A model generated the notes under the pieces. That model made no database searches and was not told the origin of the DNA. It saw nothing but the letters and a program-made list of their open reading frames with translations. Position numbers and translations under genes: made by a program. From Chromatiales bacterium (GTDB lineage: Bacteria; Pseudomonadota; Gammaproteobacteria; Thiohalomonadales; Thiohalomonadaceae), in assembly GCA_003251535.1 (NCBI GenBank), contig QKFD01000073.1:1-64000 (forward strand): a DNA stretch of 64,000 nt, read 5' to 3'. This document shows positions 63,938 to 64,000 of the stretch, piece by piece (position 1 is the first letter of the stretch; the number at the start of each line of letters is the position of its first letter).

Positions 63938-64000
63938 ATGTCCCACCTTTTGCCCTCCTCCAAGCGCCTGCTGTTGGCCGCTGCCATCGCCATCACCCTA
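63938..64000 (+). CDS. Start of an exported protein, probably Spy/CpxP-type
   Basis: An ATG at 63938 has AGGAG eight bases upstream and opens a frame that stays open for 21 codons to the window edge. The residues begin MSHLLPSSKRLLLAAAIAI, a signal-peptide start. It is divergent from a CpxRA-like pair, the place where cpxP or spy lies in gammaproteobacteria. The identity of the mature protein cannot be seen. Confidence 0.5.
   Translation, partial: MSHLLPSSKRLLLAAAIAITL

Overview
The window is 64 kb of GC-rich, densely packed chromosome from a gammaproteobacterium. The rpsF-priB-rpsR-rplI-dnaB-alr-radA order, the kdsC-lptCAB-rpoN-hpf-ptsN-rapZ order and the ffh/rpsP-rimM-trmD-rplS order all point there. 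HPr kinase (hprK), a mannose-type EIIA, HPr and EI sit inside the rpoN cluster, and a DUF2232 gene lies between rpsR and rplI. This is an arrangement I associate with Chromatiales-like or other deep-branching Gammaproteobacteria rather than enterics. The lineage is inferred from gene content only.

Layout. 1-3261 (minus) is a secreted RHS/YD-repeat protein that runs off the left edge. 3462-8003 (plus) is a CbrX-CbrA-CbrB-like set: a tiny membrane protein translationally coupled to a transporter/histidine-kinase fusion, then a sigma54-type response regulator. 8094-13974 (minus) is a four-gene candidate unit: vWA protein, PaaK-like adenylate-forming enzyme, DUF1302-like outer-membrane barrel and RND/MMPL exporter. 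14134-16793 (plus) is a membrane-anchored thioredoxin coupled to a multi-PAS histidine kinase. 16804-18903 is pta. 19059-21474 (minus) is an envelope-stress or metal module: Gly/Ser-rich secreted protein, EF-hand protein, ECF sigma factor, anti-sigma-like membrane protein and a periplasmic sensor. 21591-26564 (minus) holds a dCache histidine kinase and a large repeat protein with an IPTL-CTERM sorting signal. A tRNA-Asp with its own promoter and terminator follows.

27040-40484 contains gshA, an unknown membrane gene and then the long plus-strand operon from kdsC through LPS transport, rpoN, ribosome hibernation and a regulatory PTS (PtsN, HprK, RapZ, EIIA-Man, HPr, EI), followed by mgtE. A candidate sigma54 promoter lies directly in front of rpoN. 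40500-47818 (minus) holds xerD, ogt, a TPR protein, rplS-trmD-rimM-rpsP, an unexpected small secreted protein, and ffh. 47891-52629 holds an MBL-fold hydrolase, ypjD, a CorC-type transporter, and an FHA-PilZ pair. 52639-60936 (minus) is the rpsF-to-radA run. The window ends with a DUF192 protein and a CpxAR-like system divergent from a gene that begins at 63938, probably a cpxP/spy-type gene.

The most notable single item is the intein in DnaB (codons 230-607). Its splicing residues are intact, but both LAGLIDADG aspartates appear lost, so the homing endonuclease is probably dead. The most system-like unknown is the vWA-ligase-barrel-RND cluster. Four histidine kinases, an ECF sigma unit, the PTS regulatory chain and FHA/PilZ proteins make the window unusually rich in signalling genes.
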